In this document: positions 7,855-16,358 of the stretch, piece after piece
Layout of the letters: each line of letters begins with the position of its first letter
How positions within the stretch are numbered: position 1 is the first letter of the stretch
Origin: Nocardioides sp. R-C-SC26
GTDB taxonomy: Bacteria; Actinomycetota; Actinomycetes; Propionibacteriales; Nocardioidaceae
Assembly (NCBI RefSeq): GCF_021246465.1
Contig: NZ_JAHRHK010000002.1
Coordinates: forward strand, 62,001 to 126,000
Reading direction: 5' to 3'
DNA: 64,000 bases
Program-made: the position numbers and the translations under genes
Notes under the pieces: generated by a model
The model's database searches: none
Told to the model about the DNA's origin: nothing
Seen by the model: the letters and a program-made list of their open reading frames with translations, nothing else

Positions 7855-8682
7855 TCAGGCACCTGTCGTGGTCGGGAAGAGGGCGCTCCGGCGCAGGCCG
7901 GTCTCGAGCGCGATGAGGTTGAGCGCGTTGCCTCCGGGGTCGTGCACGACCACCAGAACGCCGTGCTGGGTACGCACGGGGCCGAGACTCAGCGCGCCGC
8001 CGAGGGCGAGCACCGACTCGACGGCCGCGTCGATGTCGGCGACGCCGAGATAGGGCAGCCACCGTGCCGGCAGCACGTTGGGCCAGACCTGCTCCAGCTC
8101 CAGTACACCGGCCACCGGCAGGTCCTCGCCGACGGTGAGCACGGTGTAGGGCTGATCGGTCGGGGAGAGGTCACGGCGCGTGTCGAAGCCGAACAGCTCG
8201 CGGTAGAAGGCGATCGACCCGTCGGGCTCGCCCGTCGAGAGCTCGTTCCAGCAGAGGGCGCCGACGGTGTTGAGCGACTCGATGCCGGCGCGCGCCTCGC
8301 CCTGGTAGAGCCCGAGGATCGCGCCGAACGGGTCGACCACGCAGGCGCCGACGCCGGCGTCGGGCAGGGTGCGGGGCGGCTGCACGATCTCCGCGCCCAG
8401 CGCCAGCGCGCGGCGGACGGCGTCCGCGGCGTCGTCGACGGCCACGTAGGTGATCCACCCGCGGGACGCCCCGCCGTGCAGGTGCTCGGCCGAGACGATC
8501 CCGGCGACGTCGCGGCCGTCGAGTGAGCACATCCGGTACACGCCGTCACCCAGGCGCTCGTGGCGCACCTTCCACCCGAGCAGGCGGACGTAGAACTCCT
8601 CGGCGGCGTCCGCGTCGGCGGCACTCAGCTCGATCCAGGCCGGCTCGCCGGCGAGGAAGCGGGTGCGACCGAGGGTGTTCAT
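7855..8682 (-). CDS. Two-domain VOC (glyoxalase/bleomycin-resistance fold) protein
   Basis: 275 aa with two tandem VOC modules: residues about 10-125 (PAWIELSAADADAAEEFYVRLLGWKV to DPFGAILGLYQG) and about 140-265 (WNELSTGEPDGSIAFYRELFGFDT to DPGGNALNLIALE). Tandem proteins of this kind are metal-dependent lyases or isomerases or small-molecule-binding proteins; the specific reaction is unknown. The ATG overlaps the crotonase stop (ATGA) and the stop lies 1 bp before the flavin reductase ATG, so all three genes form one unit controlled by operator site 2. A separate single-domain VOC gene is present in unit III and another in unit V. Confidence 0.82.
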   Translation of the reverse strand: MNTLGRTRFLAGEPAWIELSAADADAAEEFYVRLLGWKVRHERLGDGVYRMCSLDGRDVAGIVSAEHLHGGASRGWITYVAVDDAADAVRRALALGAEIVQPPRTLPDAGVGACVVDPFGAILGLYQGEARAGIESLNTVGALCWNELSTGEPDGSIAFYRELFGFDTRRDLSPTDQPYTVLTVGEDLPVAGVLELEQVWPNVLPARWLPYLGVADIDAAVESVLALGGALSLGPVRTQHGVLVVVHDPGGNALNLIALETGLRRSALFPTTTGA

Positions 8683-9407
8683 GCTCGCGCCGATCCGCTG
8701 CGCAGCGACCTCGCGGCCGCGAGATAGGCCGGCTCCGGCGACCCGACGTCGAGCACGGCACGAGTCGCTGCGACGACGGCGCGCGAGGTGCCGGGAGGGT
8801 TCGCTGCGATCTGGGCGGCCAGATCGGCTACGGCGTCGTCCAGTTCGTCCGGGTCGACCATGCGCGCCGCGAGCCCCCACGCCGTCAGCTCGGTGGCCGT
8901 CGCGACCTTTCCGGTGTGCACGAGGAGCGCGACGGCCGGCGCGGGGAGGCGGTCGAGCATCGTGTGCAGCACCCCGCCCGGGCAGATGCCGAAGCGCGCC
9001 TCCGGCAGCGCCAGGGTCGCCTCGGAGGAGACGATCGGCACCGTCACCGAGGCGAGGAGACCGGCGCCGAAGCCCGCGACGCGGCCGCGTACCGCCGTCA
9101 GCACGGGCACGGGAAGCGCGGCGATGCGGGCCAGGAGCGCGTCGTTGTCGCGAAGATCGTCCGCGATCTGGCGCTCCGATGCCATCGCGAGGTCGGCGAA
9201 GGTGGAGGTGTCCCACCCAGCGCAGAAGTGCGCTCCGGCCATCTCCAGCACGAGCACGTGGACCTGCTCGTCGTCGGCCGCTCGCTCCAGCGCGGCGACC
9301 AGGTCGGCGAGTGCGGGTGCCGTCATCGCGTTGCCGCGGGCGGAGCGGTCGAAGCGGACCGTGGCGACGGAACCGTCACTGGTCAGGCCCACGTGGTGTT
9401 CGGACAT
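8679..9407 (-). CDS. Crotonase (enoyl-CoA hydratase/isomerase family)
   Basis: 242-aa crotonase, first gene of unit II. The first oxyanion segment is HFCAGWDTSTF; the second is GRVAGFGAGLLASV, where Gly replaces the Glu144-equivalent. The Glu164-equivalent is kept in LPEARFGICPGG. A single catalytic glutamate suggests an isomerase or other crotonase reaction. ATG 9407 is the only sensible start: no upstream in-frame start codon fits and no ribosome-binding site is visible. A TATTAT -10 lies 8 bp upstream, so the transcript is probably leaderless or nearly so, with operator site 2 directly upstream of that hexamer. Confidence 0.8.
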   Translation of the reverse strand: MSEHHVGLTSDGSVATVRFDRSARGNAMTAPALADLVAALERAADDEQVHVLVLEMAGAHFCAGWDTSTFADLAMASERQIADDLRDNDALLARIAALPVPVLTAVRGRVAGFGAGLLASVTVPIVSSEATLALPEARFGICPGGVLHTMLDRLPAPAVALLVHTGKVATATELTAWGLAARMVDPDELDDAVADLAAQIAANPPGTSRAVVAATRAVLDVGSPEPAYLAAARSLRSGSARA

Positions 9408-9421
9408 GGGATCAGATAATA

Positions 9422-9437
9422 CATACCAGTCGGTATG
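9422..9437 (-). promoter_or_regulatory. Operator-like site 2 (perfect palindrome CATACC-N4-GGTATG), unit II
   Basis: CATACCAGTCGGTATG is a perfect 6+6 inverted repeat with a 4-bp centre; on the minus strand it reads CATACCGACTGGTATG and is followed at once by TATTAT (-10, minus strand, about 9416-9421). It ends 14 bp before ATG 9407. The half-site CATACC and the GGT placement are the same as in the other four sites. Confidence 0.72.
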
Positions 9438-9623
9438 AATGGAAGAGGGCGGCGGCGATCGATCGCGTGGGGTCGTGCGACGGCCGCAGTGCAGCCGTCC
9501 CGACCGTTGGGTCCCCAGCGTGTGCGGCCTCCTCGACCGACGGCGACAGGCGCCCTCAGGGTGGCCGATGCCTCGACGGCTACCCCCGACCGGAGAGGAT
9601 GTGATCACGGTCTCAGGAAATCG

Positions 9624-9652
9624 TTGACTTGATACCAACTGGTCGGTACTTT
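9624..9652 (+). promoter_or_regulatory. Unit III promoter with operator-like site 3 in the spacer
   Basis: A near-consensus vegetative promoter: TTGACT at 9624-9629, exactly 17 bp, then TACTTT at 9647-9652. Operator site 3, GATACCAACTGGTCGGTACT (9631-9650), occupies the spacer and enters the -10. A repressor bound there would exclude RNA polymerase. Confidence 0.75.
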
Positions 9653-9719
9653 GCGTTCACGGTCCGCGTCTCGGGAACGCAACGGCGACCGAGTCCGCCC
9701 TGGAGAGAGAAGAGAGACC

Positions 9720-11264
9720 ATGACCAAGCACCGTCGCCTGGCACGACGTTCGACCCTGCGCCGCAGCGTCGCCGGCGTCTCCGCCGCCGCGTTGCTCTCG
9801 TTCGGCCTGGCCGCCTGCGGTGGGGACGACGCGTCCTCGCCCGGCGGCGGCGGCGCGAGCGGCGAGCTGCGCGTCCTGCTCAACGCCCAGCCCGCCACCC
9901 TGGACCCGATCGTCGGCGCCCGCTCGGCCCAGGTCGTCTGGTCGACGGTGATCGAGCCCTTGATCGCCACCGACGAGAACCTGGACCCGACTGACACCGG
10001 TCTGATCACGGCCTGGGAGCGCACCGACGACACGACGTGGACGCTGACTCTGCGTGAGGGCGTCACCTTCAGCAACGGCGAGCCCGCCGACGCCGCCGCC
10101 GTGGTGAAGACCCTCGAGCTCACCCGCGACACCGACACCTCGATCCTGAAGTCCTACTGGGCCAACGCGACGTCGTTCGAGGCGCCCGACGCCACGACCG
10201 TGGTGATCAAGACCTCGACTCCGCAGTACACGGTGCCCAACCAGCTCACGACTGTGTACCTGGTGCCGCCGGCGTACTACGAGGAGCAGGGCAGCGAGGG
10301 CTTCGCCGCCGCGCCGATCGGCACTGGCCCCTACGTGTTCGAGGGTCAGAACGCCGGCCGCGACATGACCGTGGTCGCCAACGAGGACTATTGGGGCGAG
10401 AAGCCCGCGAACGACGAGATCGTCTTCAGCTGGTCGACCGAGCCGAGCCAGCGTCTCGCCCTGCTGCGCAGCGGCAGCGTCGACGTCGCCCTCGACCTCC
10501 CGCCGACCCAGCAGGACGAGGCCGAGGATGCCGGTCTGACCGTGGTCGCGGAGGAGTCGGCGATCAAGATCATCGGCTTCCTGCAGACCGACAAGGCCCC
10601 GTTCGACGACCCCGACGTCGCCAAGGCCGCCGCTCTGGCCGTCGACCGCGACCAGATCGTCTCCGGGATCTTCGACGGCAAGGCGGTCGCCGACGGCGGC
10701 CTGCTCGACGTCAAGCCCGGCGAGCAGCCCACCGAGGCCGTCTCGCCCGATCCCGATGCGGCGCGTGACCTGCTCGACGGTGCCTCGCCGGAGGTGCCGA
10801 TCACCTACCCCGCCGGCCAGTACACCAACATCGAGGAGGTCGCCCAGGCTGTGGGCGGCATGCTCGAGGCCGTGGGCTTCAAGGTCACCTACAACCCGCT
10901 CGACTACGGCTCTCTGGTGGGCCAGGTGGTCGGACGCGAGCTGAACGGTCTCTACCTGTTCGCCGGCGTGCCGAACGTCGCCGTGCCGGACTTCTTCGCC
11001 AGCGGCTTCCTCAAGACCGCCTCGATCACCGGCAACTGCCCCGACCCCGCGATCGACGCCCAGGTGGCCGAGGCGCTGGAGCAGCCGGACGCCGAGGCGA
11101 GCCAGCCGATCTACGACGCGCTGAACACCACGGCCGTCGTGGAGAAGAACTGCTACATCCCGCTCTACCGCCAGGTCTACGCCTACGCGACCGCCGACGA
11201 CGTCAGCGGCGTCGTCTACAGCCCGCTGAACGCGTGGAACTTCTCCCAGGCGACGAAGGGCTGA
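9720..11264 (+). CDS. ABC transporter substrate-binding lipoprotein, family 5 (peptide/nickel type)
   Basis: 514-aa lipoprotein, the capture subunit of a Dpp/Opp-type importer. A twin-basic signal sequence ends in the lipobox LAAC with Cys33 as the lipid anchor. The mature protein shows the family 5 pattern: LNAQPATLDPIVGARSAQVVWSTVIEPL, LTLREGVTFSNGEPADAAAVVKTLE and a GTGPYVF segment. First gene of unit III, expressed from the operator-controlled promoter. Family 5 proteins bind peptides, but also opines, nickel, sugars and other small organic molecules. Placement at the head of a catabolic operon suggests uptake of the island's substrate (inference). Confidence 0.92.
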   Translation: MTKHRRLARRSTLRRSVAGVSAAALLSFGLAACGGDDASSPGGGGASGELRVLLNAQPATLDPIVGARSAQVVWSTVIEPLIATDENLDPTDTGLITAWERTDDTTWTLTLREGVTFSNGEPADAAAVVKTLELTRDTDTSILKSYWANATSFEAPDATTVVIKTSTPQYTVPNQLTTVYLVPPAYYEEQGSEGFAAAPIGTGPYVFEGQNAGRDMTVVANEDYWGEKPANDEIVFSWSTEPSQRLALLRSGSVDVALDLPPTQQDEAEDAGLTVVAEESAIKIIGFLQTDKAPFDDPDVAKAAALAVDRDQIVSGIFDGKAVADGGLLDVKPGEQPTEAVSPDPDAARDLLDGASPEVPITYPAGQYTNIEEVAQAVGGMLEAVGFKVTYNPLDYGSLVGQVVGRELNGLYLFAGVPNVAVPDFFASGFLKTASITGNCPDPAIDAQVAEALEQPDAEASQPIYDALNTTAVVEKNCYIPLYRQVYAYATADDVSGVVYSPLNAWNFSQATKG

Positions 11265-11275
11265 TCCGAAACACC

Positions 11276-12130
11276 ATGGCGAACACGCTCGAGCAGGGGA
11301 CGGCGGCCGGTTCCGGCCGCCGTCCCGGCACGCCTCCCGGCGACGGCGGCACCGGCCCGGTGCTGGAGATCACCGACCTGGTGATCGAGCACCGACGCGA
11401 ACGCAGCCGCGAGATGTTCCGCGCGGTCGACGGCGTCTCGCTGGCGATCGGTGCCGGGGAGACCGTCGGCGTCGTGGGCGAGTCGGGCTCGGGCAAGACG
11501 ACACTCGCCATGGCTGCGACGGGCCTGGGAGCCACTGGGTCGGGCGGGCTGCGCCTGCTCGGACGTGATCTGCGCGCCCTCCGGTCGCGGGAGCTGCGTG
11601 CCCTGCGACCGGAGGTGCAGGTCGTCTTCCAGGACCCGCACGGCTCGCTGGATCCGCGCCAGTCGGTGCGGTCGGGGCTGCGCGAGCTGCGCGGCCTTCA
11701 GCCCGAGCGCACGTCGTGGATCGACGACGAGGCGCTGCTGGAGCAGGTGCGTCTGGCTCCGGAGCTGCTCGACCGCTACCCCCACCAGCTCAGCGGCGGG
11801 CAGGCCCAGCGGGTCTGCATCGCCCGCGCGCTGGTGATGCGGCCGCGCCTGATCGTCGCCGACGAGCCGACGTCGGGCCTCGACGTCTCGGTCCAGGCTG
11901 ACGTGCTGGAGCTGCTGCGAGCCTCGCAGCGCACGGCGGGCGCCTCGATGCTCTTCATCAGCCACGACCTCGCCGTGGTGCGCAGCATCTGTCAGCAGGT
12001 GCACGTGATGTTCCGCGGGAAGGTGGTCGAGTCGGGCCCGGTCGACCAGGTCTTCACCGACCCGCAGGACCCCTACACGCGTCGGCTCATCGAGGCGATG
12101 CCCGGAGCGCGATGGAGGGCGCGGCGATGA
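11276..12130 (+). CDS. ABC transporter ATP-binding protein (DppF/OppF-like)
   Basis: 284-aa ATPase. Walker A GESGSGKT at 68-75, signature LSGGQ at 172-176, Walker B ending in ADEP with Asp196-Glu197, and the C-terminal DPQDPYTRRLIEAMPGA segment characteristic of oligopeptide/dipeptide importer ATPases. It energises the two permeases encoded next. ATG 11276 lies 11 bp after the binding-protein stop; no clear ribosome-binding site is seen, so the exact start is uncertain. The stop overlaps the next ATG (ATGA at 12127). Confidence 0.9.
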   Translation: MANTLEQGTAAGSGRRPGTPPGDGGTGPVLEITDLVIEHRRERSREMFRAVDGVSLAIGAGETVGVVGESGSGKTTLAMAATGLGATGSGGLRLLGRDLRALRSRELRALRPEVQVVFQDPHGSLDPRQSVRSGLRELRGLQPERTSWIDDEALLEQVRLAPELLDRYPHQLSGGQAQRVCIARALVMRPRLIVADEPTSGLDVSVQADVLELLRASQRTAGASMLFISHDLAVVRSICQQVHVMFRGKVVESGPVDQVFTDPQDPYTRRLIEAMPGARWRARR

Positions 12131-13146
12131 CCCAGGAACTGCAGGCCCCGCTCGCGGGATCGCCACCGGTGGCTCCGTCGGACCGGTCGGCTCCGGCTGC
12201 GCAGTCACCGGCTCCGTCAGGGCGCGGCGCGGAGCGTGCCCGCCGCATCCTGCTGCGCGTCGGCGGCGCGCTGGTGACACTGCTGATCGCCGTGACGATC
12301 GCCTTCGCGCTGGGTCGGATGTCGGGCGATCCGACGTCGACGATCCTCGGACCGATGGCCTCGCCCGAGCAACGCGAGGCCCTCCGCGCCGAGCTGGGTC
12401 TCGACCAGCCGTTGATCGTGCAGTACCTGGAGTACCTGCGCGGCATCGTCACCGGCGACCTCGGCACCTCGCTGCAGTTCTACCAGTCCAACACCCAGAT
12501 GATCGCCGACCGTCTGCCCTACACCCTCCAGCTGGTCGGCGCCGGCATGCTGCTCGCCGTCCTCGTGGGCGTGCCGCTCGGCGTCCTGGCCGCCACCCGC
12601 GAGGGCACCTGGTGGGACCGCGGCGCCTCGGCGCTCGCACTCCTCGGCCAGTCGGTGCCGGTCTTCTGGCTCGGCATGATGCTGGTCCTGCTCTTCGCGG
12701 TGAAACTGGACCTGCTGCCGGCGGGTCAGTCGGGTTCGCCCCAGCATCTGGTGCTGCCCGCGCTCACGATGGCGCTCTACCCGATGGCGCACATCGCCCG
12801 TCTGACCCGCGCCACCATGAGCGAGGTGCTGCGCGAGCCGTTCATCGACGCCGCCCGCGCACGCGGGCTCGCGACCCGGCAGGTGGTCTGGCGACACGGC
12901 TTCGGCAACGCGGCGCTGCCCGTGCTGACGATCGTGGTGCTGCAGACCGGCACCCTGCTCTCGGGTGCCGTCGCCGTCGAGTACGTCTACTCCTGGCCCG
13001 GCCTGGGGCAGCTCGCGCTGCAGGCCATCCAGTTCCGCGACTTCCCGCTGGTGCAGGCGATCGTGGTGTTCGGCGCGATCACGTTCGTGCTGCTCAACCA
13101 GCTCGTCGACGTCCTGCACGCGCTCATCGACCCCCGGCTGAGGTGA
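12127..13146 (+). CDS. ABC transporter permease, DppB/OppB type
   Basis: 339-aa integral membrane permease. A hydrophobic first helix (VGGALVTLLIAVTIAFALGRM) is followed by a periplasmic loop containing the DppB-type GDPTSTILGPMASPEQREALRAELGLDQP region, then five more membrane segments and the cytoplasmic EAA-like loop around REPFIDAARARGLATRQVVWRH. It forms the channel with the next permease. The ATG overlaps the ATPase stop; an in-frame ATG at 12112 exists but would overlap further. Confidence 0.9.
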   Translation: MTQELQAPLAGSPPVAPSDRSAPAAQSPAPSGRGAERARRILLRVGGALVTLLIAVTIAFALGRMSGDPTSTILGPMASPEQREALRAELGLDQPLIVQYLEYLRGIVTGDLGTSLQFYQSNTQMIADRLPYTLQLVGAGMLLAVLVGVPLGVLAATREGTWWDRGASALALLGQSVPVFWLGMMLVLLFAVKLDLLPAGQSGSPQHLVLPALTMALYPMAHIARLTRATMSEVLREPFIDAARARGLATRQVVWRHGFGNAALPVLTIVVLQTGTLLSGAVAVEYVYSWPGLGQLALQAIQFRDFPLVQAIVVFGAITFVLLNQLVDVLHALIDPRLR

Positions 13147-13151
13147 CCGCG

Positions 13152-14090
13152 ATGTCCCAGTTCGACGCCTCCGCGACCGCATCCGCGGTCGAGCTCGCAC
13201 CCGCCCCTCCGGGGCGCCGCCGCGCGACCCGACGAGCAGGTGGCGACCGCCCCCGCCGGGCCCGCCGCACCTCGGTCTTCTGGCTCTCCGCGCCGCTGAT
13301 CCTGATCGCCGTCACGGTGGTCGTGCTCCCGTGGACCGGCCTGCTGCACGACCCGCACCAGCAGGACCTCGGCAACCCGCTGGCACCGCCGGCGGTCCTC
13401 TCCGGCGGTGAGTGGAGCCACCCGCTGGGCACCGACAAGCTCGGTCAGGACGTGCTCGCGCGCTTGGTCGAGGGCGGGCGGCTGACGCTCCTGATCGGCT
13501 TGGTCGGAGCGTTGGTCGCGATCGGTCCCGGCACGCTCGTCGGGGTGCTCGCCGGCTATTGCCGCGGCTGGGTCGACGTCGTGGTCTCGCGCGTCATCGA
13601 CGCCCAGCTCGCGCTGCCCTTCATCCTCATCGCGTTGGCGGTGATCGCCAGCCAGGGCAGCTCGCTGCCGATCCTCTTCCTGGTGCTCGCCCTGACCGGG
13701 TGGGCGCCCTGCGCCCGCGTGACCCGTTCGGTCGCGATGACCGTGCGCGAGCGGCAGTTCGTGCTCGGGCTGCGTGCCGCAGGCGCATCCGAGGTGCGCA
13801 TCGTGCTGCGCCACGTCGTGCCGAACCTGGCGGGCACGATCGTCGCGCTCGGCACCCTGCAGGTCGGGACCGCGATCCTGGTCGAGAGCGCGCTGAGCTT
13901 CCTCGGCCTGGGCATCGTGCCGCCCGACATCAGTTGGGGCGCGATGTTGGCCTCGGGCCAGGACGTGCTCTCGCGCGCATGGTGGGTCGCGGCCTTCCCC
14001 GGCCTCGCCATCACCGTGGTCGTGTTGCTCGTGAACCTCCTCGGCGACGCCCTGCTCACCCACCACGACCCGCGCAAGAGGAGGCGATGA
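13152..14090 (+). CDS. ABC transporter permease, DppC/OppC type
   Basis: 312-aa permease. An Arg-rich cytoplasmic N-terminus precedes the first helix (LSAPLILIAVTVVVLPW), then GTDKLGQDVLARLVEGGRLTL, which is characteristic of DppC/OppC proteins. The EAA loop is around RERQFVLGLRAAGASEVRIVLRHVVPN and the C-terminal membrane region ends in NLLGDALLTHHDPRKRRR. ATG 13152 is chosen because GAGGTGA lies 5 bp upstream; GTG 13143 would overlap the previous gene. The stop overlaps the next ATG. Confidence 0.9.
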   Translation: MSQFDASATASAVELAPAPPGRRRATRRAGGDRPRRARRTSVFWLSAPLILIAVTVVVLPWTGLLHDPHQQDLGNPLAPPAVLSGGEWSHPLGTDKLGQDVLARLVEGGRLTLLIGLVGALVAIGPGTLVGVLAGYCRGWVDVVVSRVIDAQLALPFILIALAVIASQGSSLPILFLVLALTGWAPCARVTRSVAMTVRERQFVLGLRAAGASEVRIVLRHVVPNLAGTIVALGTLQVGTAILVESALSFLGLGIVPPDISWGAMLASGQDVLSRAWWVAAFPGLAITVVVLLVNLLGDALLTHHDPRKRRR

Positions 14091-14950
14091 TGGCCGCCGA
14101 GCCAACCTTCGAGACCGCTCCCGCCGCCCGCCCCGACGGCGACCTGCTCGCCGTCCGCGACCTGACGGCGACGGCCGCTCTGGCCGATCGCTCGCTCACC
14201 CTGCTCGACGGCGTCAGCATCGCGATCGCGCCCGGCGAAGTGCTCGGCGTCGTGGGGGAGTCCGGCAGCGGCAAGACCACGCTCGCGCGCGCCGTCGTCG
14301 GCCTGCTCGAGCGCAACGTGAGCATCGCCGGCGGAGCGATCGAGCTCGCGGGCGAGACGATCGTCGCGCCCGGCGTCGGCGCCACCGACCAGGCACGGGG
14401 TCGTCGTGTCGGCATGGTCTTCCAGGGCGCCTCGCGCTCGCTCAACCCCCTCATCCGGGTGCGCCGCCAGCTCGCCGAGGTGCTCCGTCGCCACGAGCCC
14501 GGCATCAGCCGCGACGACGTCACCCGACGCTCGGAGGACGTGCTGCGCGAGATGCGGATCGAGGATCCCGATCGGGTGCTCGACAGCTATCCCCACCAGC
14601 TCAGCGGCGGACTCCGCCAACGGGTCGCGATCGCGCTCGCCGTGGTCACTCGCCCCTCGCTGGTGATCGCCGACGAATGCACCACGGCACTCGACGTCAC
14701 CACCCAGGCCGAGGTCGTGCGGCTGTTCCGCACGCTGATCGACGACCTCGGCCTCGGTCTGCTCTTCGTCACTCACGACCTCATGCTCGCCAGCGACCTG
14801 TGCGACCGGATCGTGGTCATGTCGCAGGGACGCGTCGTGGAGAGCGGACCCACCGCCGAGGTGCTGGACCGACCGCAGGACCCCTACACCCGACGGCTGC
14901 TCGCCGCCGTGCCCACCTGGACCGAAGGAGTCGAGAACCCCCATGCCTGA
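14087..14950 (+). CDS. ABC transporter ATP-binding protein (DppD/OppD-like)
   Basis: 287-aa second ATPase of the importer. Walker A GESGSGKT at 57-64, signature LSGGL at 172-176 (Leu in place of the usual Gln at the last position), Walker B ADECTTALD, and the C-terminal DRPQDPYTRRLLAAVPTW typical of the family. An AGAGGAGG site precedes ATG 14087. The gene order is binding protein, ATPase, permease, permease, ATPase, so all five subunits are present. The stop codon lies inside a 12-bp direct repeat that also covers the start of the next gene. Confidence 0.9.
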   Translation: MMAAEPTFETAPAARPDGDLLAVRDLTATAALADRSLTLLDGVSIAIAPGEVLGVVGESGSGKTTLARAVVGLLERNVSIAGGAIELAGETIVAPGVGATDQARGRRVGMVFQGASRSLNPLIRVRRQLAEVLRRHEPGISRDDVTRRSEDVLREMRIEDPDRVLDSYPHQLSGGLRQRVAIALAVVTRPSLVIADECTTALDVTTQAEVVRLFRTLIDDLGLGLLFVTHDLMLASDLCDRIVVMSQGRVVESGPTAEVLDRPQDPYTRRLLAAVPTWTEGVENPHA

Positions 14951-16358
14951 CCAGGTGCCTGACCAGGTGCCCTCACGCACGTCGATCGGACTGGCCGCCT
15001 ATGCGGCCTACGTGCCGCTTCACGTGCTCGACGACAACCGGCTCGATCCCGACGCACCCCGGCCCCGAGGGGCTCGCGCCGTCGCGGCCTACGACGAGGA
15101 CCCGGTGACCATGGCCGTCGAGGTCGCGCGCCGTCTGGGTCGCGCCCCGGCCGAGGACGGGCTGCTGACGCTCGCCACCACCTCCTCGCCCTATGACGCG
15201 AAGACCGCGGCGACGATCGTGCACGAGGCGCTCGCACTCGAACCGTCGGTGACCTCGTTGGACCTGCGCGGTCACCGCTCGGGACTGAGCGGGCTCGACC
15301 TGGCGCTGCGCACCGGGGGACTGGCGACGGCCGCCGACCTGCGGATGACCCGCCCCGGAGCGCCCGACGAGCTCGCCCAGGGCGACGCTGCCGCGGCGTT
15401 CCTCGGTGGCGACGCCCGGGCCGCTGAACTGGTCGCCCGCGCGACCCGCACCGAGGAGATGCTCGAGCGCTGGCGCCTGCCCGGCGAGCGGGTCGACCGG
15501 GTGTGGGACGAGCGCTTCACCGCCGACCTGCTCGTGCGCGCCGCCACCGACGTCGTCGGCCAGGTGCTCGCCGAGGCCGGCATCGAGCGCCCCGACGTCG
15601 TCGTGGTCAGCTCGTCCAACGCGCGTGCCGCCGCCACCCTGCGCAAGCGCCTGGGCGGAGACGGTGCCGACGCGGCGGTCGAGGCGCAGACCGGGTTCAC
15701 CGGCGCTGCCCACCCGGGGCTGCTGCTCGCCTCGGCTCTCGACGTCGCCGAGCCCGGCACGCTCGTCCTGCTCGTCAGCGCCACCGATGGTGCGGACGCA
15801 CTGCTCCTGAGAGTCGGGGAAGGCGTGCGCGCGGCGCGGGGCGGCCCGAGCGTCGCCGAGCAGCTCGCCCGGCGAGTGCCGGTCAGCTACGCGCGCTACC
15901 TGCGCTGGCGGGGCCTGCTCGACGTCCAGGGTCCGGCGCGGCCCGCGGCCCCCGCACCGGCGGCGCCGCCGATCCACCGCCGCCGCGACTGGAAGTACCG
16001 GCTGGAGGGGATGCGCTGCGACGCCTGCAGCGCTGTCACGACGCCCCCCGGCCCGGTGTGCGCCCGGTGCGGGTCGGTCGAGGGGGGCAAGCACGTCAGC
16101 CTGCGGGACCTGCCGGCCCGCATCGTCAGCGTCGCGCAGGACCGGCTGACCACCATGCCCGAGCGCGAGGTGGCGATGGTCGTCGCCGACGTCGAGGGCG
16201 GTGGCCGGCTGACGGCGTACGCGACCGACGTCGACCCTGCGACGCTCGCCGTCGGCGATCGGATGCGGCCGACCTTCCGTCGGTTGTGGACCACCGACGC
16301 CGTGCACAACTACTTCTGGAAGCTGCGACCGTGGGAGGACCACACCGATGGCGAGTAG
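14943..16358 (+). CDS. HMG-CoA-synthase/KAS III-like protein fused to a DUF35 zinc-ribbon/OB domain
   Basis: 471 aa in two parts. Residues 15 to about 320 resemble the condensing-enzyme fold of HMG-CoA synthase/FabH proteins (ARAVAAYDEDPVTMAVEVARR, TTSSPYDAKTAATIVHEAL). Residues about 345-460 are a DUF35 module: zinc ribbon with two CxxC pairs (CDAC and CARC), then an OB fold. At the expected nucleophile position the sequence is DLRGHRSGLSG, with Arg in place of Cys, so condensing activity is doubtful. Standalone DUF35 proteins join thiolases with HMG-CoA synthase in archaea and with the aldolase Ltp2 in steroid degraders. Here the module is fused and is followed at once by a thiolase gene (overlap at 16348), so it likely forms a complex with that thiolase (inference). 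Confidence 0.8.
   Translation: MPDQVPDQVPSRTSIGLAAYAAYVPLHVLDDNRLDPDAPRPRGARAVAAYDEDPVTMAVEVARRLGRAPAEDGLLTLATTSSPYDAKTAATIVHEALALEPSVTSLDLRGHRSGLSGLDLALRTGGLATAADLRMTRPGAPDELAQGDAAAAFLGGDARAAELVARATRTEEMLERWRLPGERVDRVWDERFTADLLVRAATDVVGQVLAEAGIERPDVVVVSSSNARAAATLRKRLGGDGADAAVEAQTGFTGAAHPGLLLASALDVAEPGTLVLLVSATDGADALLLRVGEGVRAARGGPSVAEQLARRVPVSYARYLRWRGLLDVQGPARPAAPAPAAPPIHRRRDWKYRLEGMRCDACSAVTTPPGPVCARCGSVEGGKHVSLRDLPARIVSVAQDRLTTMPEREVAMVVADVEGGGRLTAYATDVDPATLAVGDRMRPTFRRLWTTDAVHNYFWKLRPWEDHTDGE

Larger units (their letters stand above)
9408..9719. other. Divergent control region between units II and III
   Basis: A 312-bp non-coding stretch between divergent genes. It holds operator site 2 next to the unit II start, operator site 3 within a clear promoter for unit III, and about 190 bp between them (9441-9623) in which I see no convincing gene, hairpin or further operator. 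The unit III leader (9653-9719) is about 65 nt and contains GGAGAGAAGAGAGA just before the ATG. Confidence 0.7.

Noticed and set aside
9720..14950. Nickel importer reading of the five-gene ABC transporter
   Set aside because: The binding protein belongs to a family that includes nickel-binding members, but no histidine-rich or metal-related neighbour supports that; the catabolic operon context favours an organic substrate.
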